Assembly: GCA_019279435.1 (NCBI GenBank)
Contig: JAAALK010000082.1
Coordinates: 16,769,116 to 16,833,115 of the forward strand
Direction of reading: 5' to 3'
From: Zizania palustris
Lineage: Eukaryota > Streptophyta > Magnoliopsida > Poales > Poaceae
DNA: 64,000 nucleotides
Shown: positions 1-9,372 of the stretch, piece by piece
Layout of the letters: every line of letters starts with the position of its first letter
How positions within the stretch are numbered: the first letter of the stretch is position 1
Notes under the pieces: model-generated
The model's database searches: none
What the model saw: the letters and a program-made list of their open reading frames with translations, nothing else
What the model was told of the DNA's origin: nothing
Translations under genes and position numbers: made by a program

Positions 1-637
1 TTAAAACATTTAACAAGCCTAGGGCTGAAGTCCACGTCATGGAGCACTCCAACGAGGAAGAATCAGAGGAAGAAGATGTGGTTGACATGTATGCGGCCGA
101 ATGGGTTTGGAACGCTAAGAGTAAACCCGTCACTTGTTCTGAACTACGGACGTCTCCTACCAAGAGTCGGCCTAGCGAAGTCAAATACTCATTTGATATA
201 ACTAAGTGCTATAAAATATTTGATTTTCTCTTAAAGAATCAGCTTCTCAGGTTGCCTAAAGGCCAGGTCATTCCATCCACCGACGAGCTGAAGAAACACC
301 CCTATTGTAAGTGGCATGATTCGCATTCACATTATACTAACAACTGCAATGTTTTTCGTTGACAGTTTCAATCGGCCATAGAGGAAGGACGATTGAAAAT
401 AAACCCCAGTCCAAAGATGAAGTTGGACATAGACCCATTTCCCGTGAACACCGTCGACCTCGATGAGAAGAGGGTGCTGATTTGACCAGAGCAGGCCGAG
501 TCAACTAAGGGGAAAGCGGCCATTATTGGAGAATCGCGCAAACGCACTCTCGTACCAATGAACCCTGAAGTAGGAGTGTGGAAAAGAAATGTCAGCACAT
601 CTCCTTCGGCTAGGGCTCACAATAAACCGAAGGTAAC
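1..637 (+). pseudogene. gag fragment of element F (zinc-knuckle-like region)
   Basis: Part of the retrotransposon capsid/nucleocapsid polyprotein, which packages element RNA. The translation from about position 3 contains an acidic stretch and then a Cys/His motif (CKWHDSHSHYTNNC, about 310-350), the degenerate zinc-knuckle-like motif seen in many grass gypsy gags. It continues past a TGA at 360-362 and another at 483-485, both where related copies have Arg (a CGA to TGA change is likely). The same region occurs on the minus strand in element E (42611-42977), at clear protein similarity. Element A interrupts it at 638, after the target GTAAC (633-637). Confidence 0.8.
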
Positions 638-1132
638 TGTTGGGGGAAATTACTCCATTTTCAGGGCTCAAAGATTAATCCTTCAAAGGCTGAGGAGGAC
701 TCCGAAGCTAGTGAGCAGTTGTTCGAAATATGAGTCGCCACACCGAAGGGTGCAGCGGTGCGAAGCCCTAAAGAACCCTCCGAATGGAAGATGGAGGCCT
801 CGAAGCCGAAGGACATGATTGATGGGATGTCCAGCTTATCCATCTACCTTGTAGTATTTTACCTTATATAACCTTGTTTATGGTACCGAATAGTTTCCAC
901 TATGTCGGTTGTAATCTAGGGGTAAAAAAGTATTTTCCTTATGCTTTTTTACCTATAAATACCCCCCTTTGTACCCTGTAAAAAGGGATCCAGAACAAGT
1001 TATTCATTACAATCATTCAGACCACTCGAGTTATTATCCAATTCGGAGGCTCGAGGTAGTCCTAAAACGCAAACTCCTTGTTTGTCCGTTCTTGATCTCA
1101 GAGAACCTGTTGGCGTAACATTTGCGCCAACA
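638..1132 (+). repeat. 5' LTR of element A
   Basis: Begins TGTTGGGGGAAATTAC and ends CGCCAACA; it matches 21039-21533 almost base for base. A TATA-like ACCTATAAATACCCC lies near 950-966, the likely promoter for the sense gag-pol transcript. The last 25 bases (1108-1132) form an inverted repeat, TGTTGGCG...CGCCAACA. Confidence 0.95.
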
Positions 1133-1154
1133 GTTGGCGCCGTCCGTGGGGAAC
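1133..1154 (+). promoter_or_regulatory. Primer-binding site of element A
   Basis: Directly after the 5' LTR stands TTGGCGCCGTCCGTGGGGA. A TGGCGCC... start immediately downstream of an LTR is the usual position and form of a tRNA primer-binding site in grass gypsy elements. The first eight or so bases resemble the complement of tRNA-Asp 3' ends; I did not verify the tRNA. The 5' part (GTTGGCGC) is the inverse of the LTR end (GCGCCAAC), so the junction is palindromic. Confidence 0.8.
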
Positions 1155-1339
1155 CAAGTTCTAAAAGCTTGCTCTCTGCTGCTGACTGCACTTAGAAGAG
1201 CACTTACGGAGGGAGCCTCGGAGTCTCAAGATTCCGCGCACCCTTCAGTTAAGGGCTTCTTAGTGCAGCCCGAAGGCCTTCACTCGACCTCTCGAGTCAT
1301 TCGAAGTCCTCCGTCTCCAAGACCTCTTCGTGGCTAGCT

Positions 1340-2680
1340 ATGCCTCCGAAGTGAAGTCAGGCTTCGGGTCCTCTCCGAAGGTCCCCCAGGACCACAGGAG
1401 CCGGACCCTCGGCTACTTCGGCGATTCCCACCGAGGCTGTTGGGCGTCGAGCACCCCGGGGCCCTCGAGCTCCTCCTACGGTGCTTCAGACCGATTATGT
1501 CAGCTCCCGAGACCCGGAGGTGCCCTCTGACGAAGATGAAGACCTTCCTGAAACCGAGGCTACGCAACTAGCTAGGCTTCAGGAGGAAGTAGCCAGGTGG
1601 AGGCAAGAGGCCGCCGATCGCCTCCGCACTCAAGCTTCCACCGAAACTCCAGAAGGGCCTCAAGACGGTGGTACCCACAATCTCCCAGAAGTTATCCAAG
1701 TTCCGGAGGAGGCCGAGAATGCATCCTTCGATGACGAATCTCCATTACATTCGGATTTACAAAGGGTGCCTTTCGACCCCAGATTCAAGGCCTCGAAATT
1801 GCACAAGTACTCCGGGGGGTCAGACCCCGGAGAGTTCGCCCGCTCATACGCCCTAGCAATAGAAGCAAGTGGAGGGGTGCGAAGCACTATGGCAAAATGC
1901 TTCCCCCTCGCCCTCAAAGGCGTGGCACTTCACTGGTTTTGGTCCCCGAAGCCTGGATTGATCAGTTCCTGGGAGCAGCTGAAGAAGAAATTTGTCAGCA
2001 ACTTCCAAGGCACTTTCGTGGCCCCGATGTCCATAGGAAGTTTGTTCTAGGTGAAGCAGCGGGTGGGAGAAACACTCTGGGAGTACTTCACGCGCTTCGC
2101 CCACACCAAATCACAGATCAAGGGCCTGTCTACCTCTTCGGTAGTCGATGCTGCCCGCGAAGGGGTGCTAAACCCCGACCTCCTCAGCAAACTCCATCGG
2201 AAGCCGGTGACATCTGTGGCGCAGCTCATGGCATACTTCGAACAGTATGCCAAGGCGGAGGAAGGTTGTCTTCGGCGAGCTGAAGCACCATCGCCCACCC
2301 TCCGAGAAGTCAAAAGGGAGCCCGAAGCCTCCGCTCCTCTACAACCTCCACAAGACAACCGCTTCAATGAGTACAAGCGGAGGAAGAAGCATTTCCGTTC
2401 GGAGGTGCTAAGAATTGCACCTTCCGTCCTGAAGGCACCTGCCAATTTCCAGCAGGCACAGAACTTCAAGGCTGGAGCGCCGAAGCCTCAAGAGAGAGCG
2501 CCTGGCAAGCGCCAGAGTTTTTTCTGCTGCGTGCATGGTGATAATAGGAGCCATGACACGAAGGACTGCAAGTCGGTGTTAACCCTTCGGGGTGAATACC
2601 TAGGACGAAGTGCGGGGCGGAGTGCTTCGGATCGAGCCCCACCACCAGCACGGTCGGAGCCTGTACAAGCTATGGCCTGA
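1340..2680 (+). pseudogene. gag of element A
   Basis: Encodes the capsid/nucleocapsid part of a gag-pol polyprotein. The ATG at 1340 is chosen because D's intact copy starts at the homologous ATG (26925, MPPKRSQASG). In A codon 5 is TGA (1352-1354) where D has CGA. The frame then stays open except for TAG at 2048-2050 (D has CAG) and TGA at 2678-2680 (D has CGA). Visible parts are an acidic/coiled segment (DEDEDLPE, then ARLQEEVARWRQEA), a capsid-like segment around YSGGSDPGEFARSYALAIE, and a Cys/His motif (CCVHGDNRSHDTKDC, about 2525-2570). The same frame leads on into protease without a frameshift. Confidence 0.88.
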
Positions 2681-5600
2681 GCCGGTGCCCTTGAAGCCCC
2701 CATGCGGCTGCCGATGGCCAACGTTATGCCACCACGAAAGCAGGAAGACCCGCAGGACCGCGGCAAGAGAGTGGTCCTGCCCATCTCCGGAGGGGGGACC
2801 CTGGGAAGCATGTCCAAAAGGCAGCGGCGCGAGTACATCCGCGAAGTCGGGCACATTGGGACCTCGAGTTCCGCCGAAGGGATGCCAGAGTGGTCCCACG
2901 TACCCATCTCATTTACCGCCAATGATGCGGCGGGGGTGAAGTTCCCTCATGCTGACCCATTGGTCATTTCTGCTGATATAGCAGGAGTGGAGGTCCGAAG
3001 GATCCTAGTAGATGGTGGGAGCTCCGCAGACATACTCTTTGTCCAGGCCTTCGATCAGATGTGCATACCTCGGAAGCATCTACTCCCAGCAGCTCGGCCG
3101 CTTCAAGGGTTCTCAAGACCGCCTCTCGATGCCCTCGGCCAAATAGGCCTCGAGGTTACCTTCGGAGAGGGGCCTTTGGCCCGAGTAGAAGAGGTGATCT
3201 TCGACGTGGTCGACGATCCATATGCTTACAATGCAATCTTCGGCCGAGGGATGTTGAACAAGTTCGGAGCTATAGCGCACCATAATTATCTTTGTCTCAA
3301 AATGACCACGCAAGGTGGAGTGCTTACCATTTCAGGAGACCAAGCTGTAGCCCGGAGGACGGAGTATGACCATGGGCAACCGTTGGATCCCCGGCAAGTG
3401 CATAATGTGGCGGAAAGCATCGAAGAAGTGCCGGAGACCTCGAACCCTTCGAAGGGACCCTTGCTCAAGCCAAGCCCGAAGGGTGATGTCGAAACAAGAA
3501 TAATTTCAAAAGATGGCAAAGAGTATCCAGTACAGTTCGGCAGACGGCTATCCCCAGAGATAGCTACTTCGTTAGAAGAAGTCGTCAGGCAAAATCTGGA
3601 CTTCTTTGCTTGGACCGACGAAGACATCACCGGGGTCGATCGAAGCATCATCGAGCATAGTCTGCTCGTCAACCCGAAGGCCAGGCCAGTACGCCAGGGG
3701 CTCCGCAAGCTGTCAGCAGAAAGAGCAAGCCTCGCCAAAACCGAAGTAGAAAAATTGTTAAGAGCTGGCATCATCAGAGAGGTATCCCATACCGAGTGGT
3801 TGGCTAACCCTATTTTTGTAAGGAAGAAGGATTCGAACAAATGACGCATGTGTATCAACTTCACTTCATTAAATAAAGCATGCCCGCGAGACCCCTACCC
3901 GATGCCCCGAATAGATCATCTGGTAGATTCCACAGCCGGCTCCGAATTGCTAAGTTTCCTTGACGCCTACTCCGGATATCATCAAGTATGGCTGAAACGC
4001 GAAGACGAAGCCAAGACAAGCTTTATAACTGCTTCCGGAGTATTTTGTTATGTAAGAATGCCTTTTGGGCTGTGGAATGCCGGAGCCACCTTTTCTCGTT
4101 TAATAGCTAAAGCTCTAGGTCATCAGATAGGCCGGAATGTCGAGGCCTATATGGATGATATTGTAATAAAAAGTGCTCAAAAGCACTAGCATAGCCTAGA
4201 TCTAGCTGAAACATTTGAGAGCCTCCGAGCATGTGGAGTACGCCTCAATCCGGAAAAATGTATATTCGGAGCACAAGCAGGAAAACTGCTAGGGTACTTA
4301 GTTTCGAGCAGGGGAATCAAAGCTAGCCCAACACAGATAAGCGCACTACAAAGGATGGCTCCGCCAGAGAATTTGAAGCAAGTTTAGAAGCTAGCAGGAA
4401 GGCTCGCAGCTCTTAGCAGGTTCTTGGCCAGGTCAGCAGAGCGGAGCCTCCCAATTTTCAAAGCACTAAAGGGGTCCGAAAGCTTTCAGTGGACACCGGA
4501 GTGCCAGAAGAGCTTCAATGATATAAAGGCATACCTCGAAAGATTATCAATTTTAACCGTTCCACTTCCAGAAGAAACATTGCTCCTTTATCTTGCAGCA
4601 ACAAGTTCAGCGGTGAGCGCAGTATTGGTCCGGGAAGTTGAGCTCAAAGAAAAGCAAGTCCAGAACCCGGTTTATTTTGTGTCGGAAGCTTCATCCGGAG
4701 CTAAAGTCAGATACTCCGAACTCGAGAAGTTTGCTTATGCCCTAATAATGGCCTCGCGAAAGCTAAGGCATTATTTATTGGCGCATAACTTGATCGTCCC
4801 TACATCGTATCCTCTTGGGGATATGCTCCGAAACAAAGATTCTACGGACAGAGTTGGAAAATGGGCGGTCGAGCTGGCACCCTTCGGAATCTCCTTCACG
4901 GCGAGAACAGCTATTAAATCTCAAATTATAGCCGACTTTGTAGCAGAGTGGACTCCATCTGCTATTTGGACCCCGGAAGAATCCTCCGAAGGTTTTTGGA
5001 CAATATTTTCTGACGGAGCTTATCAAGCATCAGGTGCCGGAGCAGGGGCCGTCATCATATCACCATCAGGGCAGAAGGCCATGTATTCTGCGAGGCTCAA
5101 CTTCAGAACCACTAATAACATTGTCGAGTATGAAGGAATCTTGCTAGGCCTCCGAAAGGCTAAATCACTCGGAGCTGCAAGAATAGTGATTAAGACAGAT
5201 TCCCAAGTCGTCGCAGGGCATGTTGATAAAAGTTTTCAAGCAAAGAATCCACATCTAGAACAATACCTTGAAGAAATCCGCAAGGCCGAAGCAGCATTCA
5301 AAGGATTTACAGTTCGAAGTATCCCTCGGGCAGAGAATCAACTTGCAGATATTCTTGCAAAGGCTGCAGCAGGGGCGGTGGACCTCCCGGAGGGTGCTTT
5401 CTATGAAGAACTAGCGCAGCCAGCAGCTATTCAAATACCCTCTTCGGAGGTACTGTGCATCCCAATTACAGATTGGCGGGCTCCGATAATGAACATGTTG
5501 CAAGGTAGCATAAACCCTCCCGAAGGTCCAGAAGCCCGAAGGTTGCAAGCAAGAGCCCGAAATTACAAGCTTATTGATGGAATGTTATACAAGGCTGGAG

Positions 5601-6076
5601 TGTGTTCACATCTACTTCGATGCATCTCATAGCCCGAAGGTCAAGACATACTTCGAGACATCCACGAAGGCTTGTTCAAGCAAGAGCCCGAAATTACAAG
5701 CTTATTGATGGAATGTTATACAAGGCTGGAGTGTGTTCACCTCTACTTTGATGCATCTCACAGCCCGAAGGTCAAGACATACTTCGAGACATCCACGAAG
5801 GCTTGTGCGGAGGTCATTTAGCCCCTCGTGCGCTAGCAGGCAAGATGCTTCGGCAAGGGTTTTATTGGCCAACTATAGTAAGAGATGCGGAAGAACTAGT
5901 TTGAACATGCCAAGGCTGCTAGTGGATGGGCCGGCGAAGCCATCGCCCGCCAGCTCAGCTTCAAGTTATTGCCCTAGTGTGGCCAATGGCTAGGTGGGGC
6001 ATGGACCTCATAGGCCCTTTCCCAATGGCAAAAGGTGGCTTGAAATTTGCGGTAGTGGCAATCGAGTATTTCTCAC
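2681..6076 (+). pseudogene. pol of element A: protease, RT, RNase H, aRNase H, integrase (truncated)
   Basis: Continues the gag frame. Aspartic protease has the motif LVDGGSSADILF near 3010. Reverse transcriptase runs about 3640-4440, with the catalytic YMDD at 4148-4159. An RT-linked RNase H follows (about 4550-4950), then a second RNase H (IFSDGAYQASGAGAGAVIIS, about 5000-5390), the extra domain of the Tat lineage. The integrase zinc-binding region (IHEGLCGGHLAPR...CQGC) is at 5780-5920, and the core begins at 5990 and is cut at 6076 by element B. In-frame stops are TGA 3842, TAG 4187, TAG 4385 and TAG 5630; a 131-bp tandem duplication at 5546-5803 then shifts the frame. Not functional. Confidence 0.9.
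5546..5803 (+). repeat. 131-bp tandem duplication inside pol of element A
   Basis: 5546-5676 and 5677-5803 are adjacent near-identical copies starting CAAGCAAGAGCCCGAAATTA. D has this segment once (from about 33960). 131 is not a multiple of 3, so the duplication breaks the frame before integrase. The copies differ at about three bases, two of them C/T changes at CG or CAG sites, one of which makes the TAG at 5630 (the other copy reads CAG). Confidence 0.9.
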
Positions 6077-6571
6077 TGTTGGCGTAAAAGATTACGCTAA
6101 CAGGTTTCTGTAGAAAAGAAACTAACAAACGAAGTGTTTGCGAAGCAAACTGTTCTAAGCCTCCGAAAGGATAATAGCTTAGAATAGTTCGAAAGTGTGT
6201 ATTGAATCACTTGTAATCGGTCCCTATTACAGGGTGAAATGGGGGGTATTTATAGGCCTAAACATTAAGGAAAAGACCTATTTACCCCTCTATTACAACC
6301 GACATTAAGGAAACTATTCGGTTTCCTTAATAGGGCTAAAATGGTAAAAGACTAATCTAATAGGATAGAAGATAAGTCTTCCATCTTAGCTGGCAGAAAA
6401 GATCCTGAAAGGCTTTGGTTCGACGACATACTTCGAACTAGTGCCTGTCTTCGGGCTTCTAACGAGGTTCTGGGCATCTTCGAAGATGGTCTTCGGACAA
6501 TCTTTGAACGTGTTGACTGCTTTTATGCTGCTTCGGCAATAACCCTGAAGATGAGATATTTTCCCCCAACA
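6077..6571 (-). repeat. 3' LTR of element B
   Basis: 495 bp. On the minus strand it starts TGTTGGGGGAAAATATCTC and ends TTACGCCAACA, the same ends as the LTRs of A and D. The minus-strand sequence just upstream (6572-6590) reads GTATTCGAGGGGCTAC, the polypurine tract found before the 3' LTRs of A (21023-21038) and D (40252-40267). The terminal 26 bases (6077-6102) form an inverted repeat. Confidence 0.9.
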
Positions 6572-7048
6572 GTAGCCCCTCGAATACGCTTCTCCGTTTG
6601 ACCTGTAACGTTAGGAGAGCAGTATACGGAAAGGAAAGATAACCAATCATAGGGGTTATTGGTTTTTATTTTATCTTCGAAATGCATGAAGATATGAACT
6701 TCGAATCAATCATAAGGTAATTACCTTTCGAACTATCTTAGAACTGACTCAGGAAGTTCGAAAGTCTTTTTAGACTTAGAAAAAATAGCCGTTAGCTCCT
6801 GTTTCTAACGGAAGTTATATGATGCGTTATTTCCGGAAGAAAATAACGGGCGGGAATGCGAAAAGGCAGGGCCCAAACGGTAAGCAACGGAACGATTAGG
6901 CTATAAATAAAGAACACAAAACTTAGCCGATTACCTTTTCACCGCTTTCTCTCAGTTAAAAACTTTTGAGCCCTTTGAGTTCTTGAGCCCTAGCTTCTGA
7001 GTTCTTGAGCCCTAGCCTCCGTTCCTTCAGATCAATCCAGCAATCGCG
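6572..7048 (+). promoter_or_regulatory. Leader and TATA box of the antisense gene in element B
   Basis: Non-coding stretch between the LTR and the antisense gene. TATAAATA at 6902-6909 lies 140 bases before the ATG at 7049. The equivalent genes in A and D also have a TATAAAA 95-100 bases before their ATGs, which supports a real promoter independent of the LTR. The rest is AT-rich with no ORF I can support; an inverted CCGTTA...TAACGG pair occurs near 6790-6812. Confidence 0.6.
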
Positions 7049-8372
7049 ATGGTGAAGACCAAGGGATCTGCGCCTCCTTCGGCCTTGGCTCGGCAACAGG
7101 CGGCCGCGGCAGCAGCAGCGGCGACAATGGCGGCGACACCCTCGATGCAGACGACAACTTCCATGGCGGCAGGGGGAAGAAATCCCCAAACCGCCGATGA
7201 CCAAGGTCTGTGCCCTCCATCAACCAAATATTTGGATCAGTCTTTTGAATTGGGGCCTTCGACCTGCAAAAGAGAGTCCTTGACAATCGCAGTAGGAGGA
7301 AATATTGGTGCGGGAGTTATGATTCGGAAACCAGGGAAAGAAGTGATTCCAGTGCCAAGACCCGGAGAAGTAGTAGTGTTCGAAGCTTTTTTCGAAGCTG
7401 GTTTGGGTCTTCCTGCAGTGGACTTTTTGGCGGAGGTACTCGACCTGTTCCATATAACTCTCCCCCAACTATCTCCGAATGCGGTAGCTAGATTAGCTAT
7501 CTTTGAATGGGCCTTAAGAGCCGAAGGATGTGAAGGAAGGGCGGAAATCTTCGCTGCATTACATAGAGCAACCTGCCAGCCAAAAACCTTCGTAACTCCC
7601 GGAGGTGAAAAAGTAGTAACATCTTTTGGCAGTATCAACTTTAGACTTCGGGATGAGTATGCCCTTCGCTTTCCTGCTAAAGCCATCAACGCCAGATGGT
7701 ACACCGATTGGATTCTGAAATGGTTCTATGCCGAAGTTGGGGCAAGCAATCCTCTGGCCGGACCCCTTAGAGAAATCCAATTCCGAAAGGAAGCTTTGGT
7801 GCGTCCCGACGAAGGCCAATTCGAAGCCCGTCTGAATCTGCTTGAAAAAGTTAGCCGAAGGCTCAGTATGCGAGACTTGGCTGAAGAATTCATCGGTCTT
7901 CAAATTCCTCCACTGATGGCCAACTGGCCTATTATCTTCGAAGATGACTCCGAAGGCGGTCTTCGCAGAATTAACTTGACTTCAAGTCCTACAGGTAACT
8001 TCGAAAACAACATGCATTAAACATATTTACTTCGAAGAAAAAACTGACTTGAATTATTTATTTTGTAGTATCTTCAGCCCCTGTTACTTCAGAACAGATT
8101 ATAAGGGCTTCGGAAAAGATCTTGGGTGCTCCAACTCCGACTGAGAAAGAGTGGCGAATTAAACTGGTTGGGAGTTGGGAGAGATTTAACAGAGTATGGG
8201 GAATGCTGAAACTCACTCCTCCCCCTCTGATGGATTGGGCGCCTTTGGAGAAAGGGCCTCAGAAAAGGAAAGCCGAAGCTGGAACCTCAAGTTCAGCAAA
8301 AACTCCGGTGAAGAGGGTGGCTCGGAAGCCGAAGAACCTCGCACCTTTAGATCCTGCACCTTCGAGCTCAAG
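7049..8372 (+). CDS. Antisense gene of element B (Transposase_28-like), exons 1-2, cut by gap
   Basis: Opposite in orientation to the retrotransposon's gag-pol. Exon 1 is 7049-7994, a 74-bp GT-AG intron lies at 7995-8068, and exon 2 runs from 8069 into the gap at 8373. The product starts with Ala-rich low complexity (residues about 15-45), then a conserved block at residues 107-160 (EVVVFEAFFEAGLG, LPQLSPNAVARLAIFEWALR). This resembles the plant 'putative gypsy type transposon' family (Transposase_28), and exon 2 becomes Lys/Ser/Pro-rich. No stop occurs in the visible 1.25 kb of coding sequence, unlike A and D. The joined frame is consistent (phase 1 donor, phase 1 acceptor). Function unknown; antisense ORFs at this place are known in Tat-lineage elements such as Grande. 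Confidence 0.75.
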
Positions 8373-9372
8373 NNNNNNNNNNNNNNNNNNNNNNNNNNNN
8401 NNNNNNNNNNNNNNNNNNNNNNNNNNNNNNNNNNNNNNNNNNNNNNNNNNNNNNNNNNNNNNNNNNNNNNNNNNNNNNNNNNNNNNNNNNNNNNNNNNNN
8501 NNNNNNNNNNNNNNNNNNNNNNNNNNNNNNNNNNNNNNNNNNNNNNNNNNNNNNNNNNNNNNNNNNNNNNNNNNNNNNNNNNNNNNNNNNNNNNNNNNNN
8601 NNNNNNNNNNNNNNNNNNNNNNNNNNNNNNNNNNNNNNNNNNNNNNNNNNNNNNNNNNNNNNNNNNNNNNNNNNNNNNNNNNNNNNNNNNNNNNNNNNNN
8701 NNNNNNNNNNNNNNNNNNNNNNNNNNNNNNNNNNNNNNNNNNNNNNNNNNNNNNNNNNNNNNNNNNNNNNNNNNNNNNNNNNNNNNNNNNNNNNNNNNNN
8801 NNNNNNNNNNNNNNNNNNNNNNNNNNNNNNNNNNNNNNNNNNNNNNNNNNNNNNNNNNNNNNNNNNNNNNNNNNNNNNNNNNNNNNNNNNNNNNNNNNNN
8901 NNNNNNNNNNNNNNNNNNNNNNNNNNNNNNNNNNNNNNNNNNNNNNNNNNNNNNNNNNNNNNNNNNNNNNNNNNNNNNNNNNNNNNNNNNNNNNNNNNNN
9001 NNNNNNNNNNNNNNNNNNNNNNNNNNNNNNNNNNNNNNNNNNNNNNNNNNNNNNNNNNNNNNNNNNNNNNNNNNNNNNNNNNNNNNNNNNNNNNNNNNNN
9101 NNNNNNNNNNNNNNNNNNNNNNNNNNNNNNNNNNNNNNNNNNNNNNNNNNNNNNNNNNNNNNNNNNNNNNNNNNNNNNNNNNNNNNNNNNNNNNNNNNNN
9201 NNNNNNNNNNNNNNNNNNNNNNNNNNNNNNNNNNNNNNNNNNNNNNNNNNNNNNNNNNNNNNNNNNNNNNNNNNNNNNNNNNNNNNNNNNNNNNNNNNNN
9301 NNNNNNNNNNNNNNNNNNNNNNNNNNNNNNNNNNNNNNNNNNNNNNNNNNNNNNNNNNNNNNNNNNNNNNNN
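8373..9372. other. Assembly gap (1000 N)
   Basis: Exactly 1000 N, so the true size is probably unknown. By the logic of the flanks it should contain the 5' part of element B, the rest of A's integrase and the RNase H and 3' LTR of C. That would be well over 10 kb if all are full length. Confidence 0.95.

Larger units (their letters stand above)
6077..8372 (-). mobile_element. Element B: Tat-lineage retrotransposon, 3' part only
   Basis: Inserted in reverse orientation in the integrase of A. Visible parts, read on the minus strand, are the antisense gene (which therefore reads + here), the purine-rich tract and the 3' LTR (6077-6571). The rest, including 5' LTR and gag-pol, is lost in the gap at 8373-9372. 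The base block CTCAC (6072-6076) just left of the LTR is the likely TSD, but its partner is not in the sequence. LTR and antisense gene are related to A and D yet clearly diverged, so B is a separate family or an older subfamily. Confidence 0.85.
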
